From SIG710 sp045596925 (GTDB lineage Bacteria; Bacillota; Clostridia; Oscillospirales; CAG-272): a stretch of DNA of 49,241 nucleotides. Positions 47,321 to 49,241 of this stretch are shown in pieces (position 1 is the first letter of the stretch; every line of letters starts with the position of its first letter). The position numbers were made by a program, and so were the translations under genes. The notes under the pieces are model-generated. The model ran no database searches and was not told where the DNA came from. It saw only the letters and a program-made list of their open reading frames with translations. The stretch lies in NCBI GenBank assembly GCA_045596925.1, contig JAZODH010000062.1, positions 1 to 49,241 of the forward strand. Direction: 5' to 3'.

Positions 47321-48297
47321 ATCTTTTCTCTTTTCTGAACCAATATTCTTTCATTGCTTTCAGGAATTCCGAGCATTCCTTTAAAACTTTCTTCGAGACA
47401 AGTTTGAATGCGTAGAAACATATTGTATCTTTTGGTTCTCCGTTTGTTGTTGCCATATTCGGCTTCTGCGTACAGGTCCAACACGTTATAAACGCAATCA
47501 AGCTGTCTTTCCGACAGTTCGAGCAATGTATCCGCATCCGTATTAAATTCGTCACAAATAAAATCGATCTGTGACGTCGAAAGGCTCTTAAAGGCAAGCC
47601 TAAATAACTGTGTAATATCAGCTCCCTTGGGATTAAACAGTTTCCTTTCTTCATTCAAAGACCTACTGTTTGCTCCGCCTTCTTCATCGGGGTTGTTCTC
47701 CTGCATGATATCCCGTTCCCACTGACAAACTGGGCACAGATTGTTTACATCGTCGGGAAAAAAATAATGCTTACGACAGCAAGGACACATTCTATCAACC
47801 TTCGGTTTCTGCCCCAACGCTTTGCCGGCCTCTCCGGTAGGATCCTCGTATACAATCCAATCCGAAAGATCACACGGATACATATAGCTCGTAAATTCCT
47901 CGTTGTCAATGATGCCTATCATACCGTGATCCGGTGTCGGCGCAGGACAATAATAAAATCTGCCATGAGTAAGCCCGACTCCCTCGTCTTCGCTCGTTTT
48001 ACCTGTATATTTTAACACCGCCCACGTATTCTTTATGTTAATTGCGACCATTCTATTTCCGAACGAATTTATTATCCGCTTCGCATTTTCATCATCAAGA
48101 CTTTCAATATACCCGTCCAACTTGCTGTAATACTCGTCGTATGACTTGTATCCGTAGGGTCTCAGGGTCTCGCCCTCGGGCAAAAGCTTGTCGACTTTAT
48201 CCAGCATTTCACTCGGATACTCAAAAACTTCGCCACCACTTGTGCAACAATGCGGCAGAAGCTTATATTCTTTGTGCTCATTGGGAATGTACGGCAT
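47317..48297 (-). CDS. Unknown protein with CPCC-type Cys-rich domain
   Basis: 326 residues. CPCCRKHYFFPDD (171-183) and LCPVCQWERD (187-196) form a CPCC cysteine-rich motif, followed by the usual NSRSLNEERKLF segment. That domain occurs alone in many small proteins, often annotated next to toxin-immunity loci. Here it is embedded in a longer protein: residues 1-165 (with an early HCC and GRFYYCPAPTPDHGMIGIID) and 215-326 (helical, ITQLFRLAFKSLSTSQIDFI) match nothing I recognise. ATG at 48297 has AGGAGG. Middle gene of the operon. Confidence 0.75.
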   Translation of the reverse strand: MPYIPNEHKEYKLLPHCCTSGGEVFEYPSEMLDKVDKLLPEGETLRPYGYKSYDEYYSKLDGYIESLDDENAKRIINSFGNRMVAINIKNTWAVLKYTGKTSEDEGVGLTHGRFYYCPAPTPDHGMIGIIDNEEFTSYMYPCDLSDWIVYEDPTGEAGKALGQKPKVDRMCPCCRKHYFFPDDVNNLCPVCQWERDIMQENNPDEEGGANSRSLNEERKLFNPKGADITQLFRLAFKSLSTSQIDFICDEFNTDADTLLELSERQLDCVYNVLDLYAEAEYGNNKRRTKRYNMFLRIQTCLEESFKGMLGIPESNERILVQKREKI

Positions 48298-48320
48298 TGT
48301 TCCTCCTAAACCCTATTACT

Positions 48321-48899
48321 TCAATCTTTACTTGTTAAATTCGTCAAAACAATCTCATCAAGAACACCCCTTATTTTATCGTAAGGCGTTGCGCTGTATC
48401 CAAGCTTCTTGATCTTGTTAAGAGAGATGGTTTTGTTATCTCCGCACTCTACGTCAATAACAGAAGTGGGAACAATGTAAAACTCCCAATTGTTAAGATT
48501 CAGAGGATAAGACTCCTCTTTGGTATATCCCGTGTTCAGACAGAATACGTATACGTCGTTTTGTCTGCGGAATTCCGTGTTTCCGCTGACCGGCAGATCG
48601 TATGAGCCGTGAGCCTTCGTTATGCCAAAGGAGCGCTGCTCGGAAACCTTTCCCTCCTTGTTGAAGGAATGGTAATAAGAGGTCTCCTTCACCTCAACGC
48701 GCAAGCCCCTGTACGTAAGATCCCAAAGAGTCCAATACTGATCGTTCTGAGATTCGTGTATGTCGAGAGCCTTGGCGACTATGAATTCGGCTATTCTCCC
48801 CTGTATATCGTAGATGTTTGAATACTGAAACCTCCAAAAATCGGCAAAATCATAGCCCAGCTCCTTGCCATCAAACTCAAATTTCTCTGTTCCTTTCAT
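48321..48899 (-). CDS. PD-(D/E)XK-like candidate nuclease of unknown family
   Basis: 192 residues. IYDIQGRIAEFIVAKALDI supplies a helix with Glu (38), WTLWDLTYRGLRVEVKETSY supplies Asp (60) and E-V-K (69-71), in the order E...D...E-x-K of the PD-(D/E)XK nuclease core. SSFGITKAHGSYDLP-like and DVYVFCLNTG segments could be the following helix and strand. Nuclease activity is inferred from this motif only. First gene of the accessory operon: ATG at 48899 has AGGAGG and a consensus promoter lies upstream. Base composition from here to 46.2 kb looks more AT-rich than the neighbours, by eye. Confidence 0.65.
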   Translation of the reverse strand: MKGTEKFEFDGKELGYDFADFWRFQYSNIYDIQGRIAEFIVAKALDIHESQNDQYWTLWDLTYRGLRVEVKETSYYHSFNKEGKVSEQRSFGITKAHGSYDLPVSGNTEFRRQNDVYVFCLNTGYTKEESYPLNLNNWEFYIVPTSVIDVECGDNKTISLNKIKKLGYSATPYDKIRGVLDEIVLTNLTSKD

Positions 48900-48928
48900 G
48901 TTACCTCCTAAAGCGCTTGATATGTAAT

Positions 48929-48957
48929 ATTATATCACGTCTTCAAAGTAATTGCAA
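48929..48957 (-). promoter_or_regulatory. Promoter of the accessory operon
   Basis: Minus strand TTGCAA (48952-48957), 17-base spacer, TATAAT (48929-48934), 30 bases from the ATG. Confidence 0.78.
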
Positions 48958-49241
48958 TAGGTGCAAACGCCAAACATACAGCAAAGAGCAGGACGGGCGA
49001 CAGATAGTAGAGCGGAGGCTTGCTCCCGCCGCAAAATGACACCACAAAAGTTACCCTTGATGGGCTGACAGAACCATCGTTTGCGCGATCAGTCAGCCTA
49101 ACTTGACGCTCTCCACAGCGCAAACTGTTCTTGTTTTGCAGAGCAAAACAAGAGTGGTTCGAGCACTTGAGGGAAGACGAAAAGCCCCTTGATGGGTTAG
49201 TGCGTCAAAAAGGTGCCGGTGGCACGTTTTTGCAAACGGTG
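48958..49241. repeat. Gene-free end of the window, rich in inverted repeats
   Basis: No gene is supported. Perfect inverted repeats include GGCTGAC/GTCAGCC (about 49063-49098), GTTTGCGC/GCGCAAAC (49079-49125), CTTGTTTTGC/GCAAAACAAG (49130-49152, three-base loop) and a bidirectional terminator-like AAAAAGGTGCC/GGCACGTTTTT (49208-49231). CCTTGATGGG occurs twice (49054 and 49187). The first two pairs overlap and cannot both form. It may be a dispersed repeat or a structured RNA; it has no visible coding frame. Confidence 0.55.

Noticed and set aside
46208..48899. Known restriction-modification or toxin-antitoxin system
   Set aside because: No methyltransferase, specificity subunit, helicase or typical toxin/antitoxin pair can be recognised, so no named system was assigned.

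Overview
The window comes from an anaerobic, endospore-forming member of the Clostridia, probably a gut lineage near Oscillospirales or Christensenellales; the family is a guess from gene content and repeat style. The support is as follows: many promoters close to TTGACA-17-TATAAT, strong AGGAGG ribosome binding sites, an oxygen-sensitive class III ribonucleotide reductase, acetate kinase, a GlpP-controlled glycerol-3-phosphate operon, the diaminopimelate dehydrogenase route to lysine, spore-type proteins (DUF3794/LysM and YpeB-like), an S-layer-domain protein, and preQ1 and lysine riboswitches. There are no rRNA genes, CRISPR arrays, transposases or phage structural genes. One tRNA (Thr-GGU) is present.

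Layout. 1-400: tail of an hflX-like gene and a MITE-like inverted-repeat element. 400-3760 (minus strand): a DUF4886 protein with a small PQ-loop membrane protein, and a ThuA-domain gene with glnA. 3.9-5.8 kb (plus): an esterase and a membrane protein, then a preQ1-riboswitch-controlled queT. 5.8-12.1 kb: a spore-coat-type DUF3794/LysM protein, a small Cys-rich protein, a 1128-residue SLH-domain surface protein and a HAD phosphatase. 12.2-14.9 kb: a compact tyrosine phosphatase / chain-length regulator / tyrosine kinase operon with no glycosyltransferases. 14.9-17.1 kb: a YpeB-like protein and a degenerate ROK-type regulator. 17.2-21 kb: the glp operon, with an intrinsic terminator in its leader and the gene for GlpP at its end. 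21.3-25.7 kb: riboswitch-lysine then dapA-dapB-ddh-lysA. 25.7-28 kb: a divergent GH28 glycosidase / AraC regulator pair. 28-34 kb: rRNA methyltransferase, EamA transporter, two-component system, zinc-ribbon membrane protein, CDP-alcohol phosphatidyltransferase. 33-35.6 kb: ackA diverging from tmcAL. 35.6-36.1 kb: a small unknown gene behind an elaborate structured leader RNA. 36.1-40.6 kb: DUF3048 lipoprotein, tRNA-Thr, AEC transporter, rplS with leader, and a Wzx-type flippase. 40.9-46.1 kb: a deoxyribonucleotide/redox block (nrdG, nrdD fused to a thioredoxin-like domain, and two thioredoxin-reductase-type flavoproteins) with tandem NrdR boxes. 46.2-48.9 kb: a three-gene accessory operon of unknown function headed by a PD-(D/E)XK-like candidate nuclease. 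The last 300 bases hold only inverted repeats.

The items most worth a second look are the three-way-junction leader RNA with its 10-codon upstream ORF (35.65-35.81 kb), the accessory operon (46.2-48.9 kb), the NrdD-thioredoxin fusion next to a thioredoxin reductase that lacks the usual NADPH motif (40.9-45 kb), and the leader terminator that probably makes the glp operon self-regulated by GlpP. All family calls were made by reading motifs; no database search was possible.
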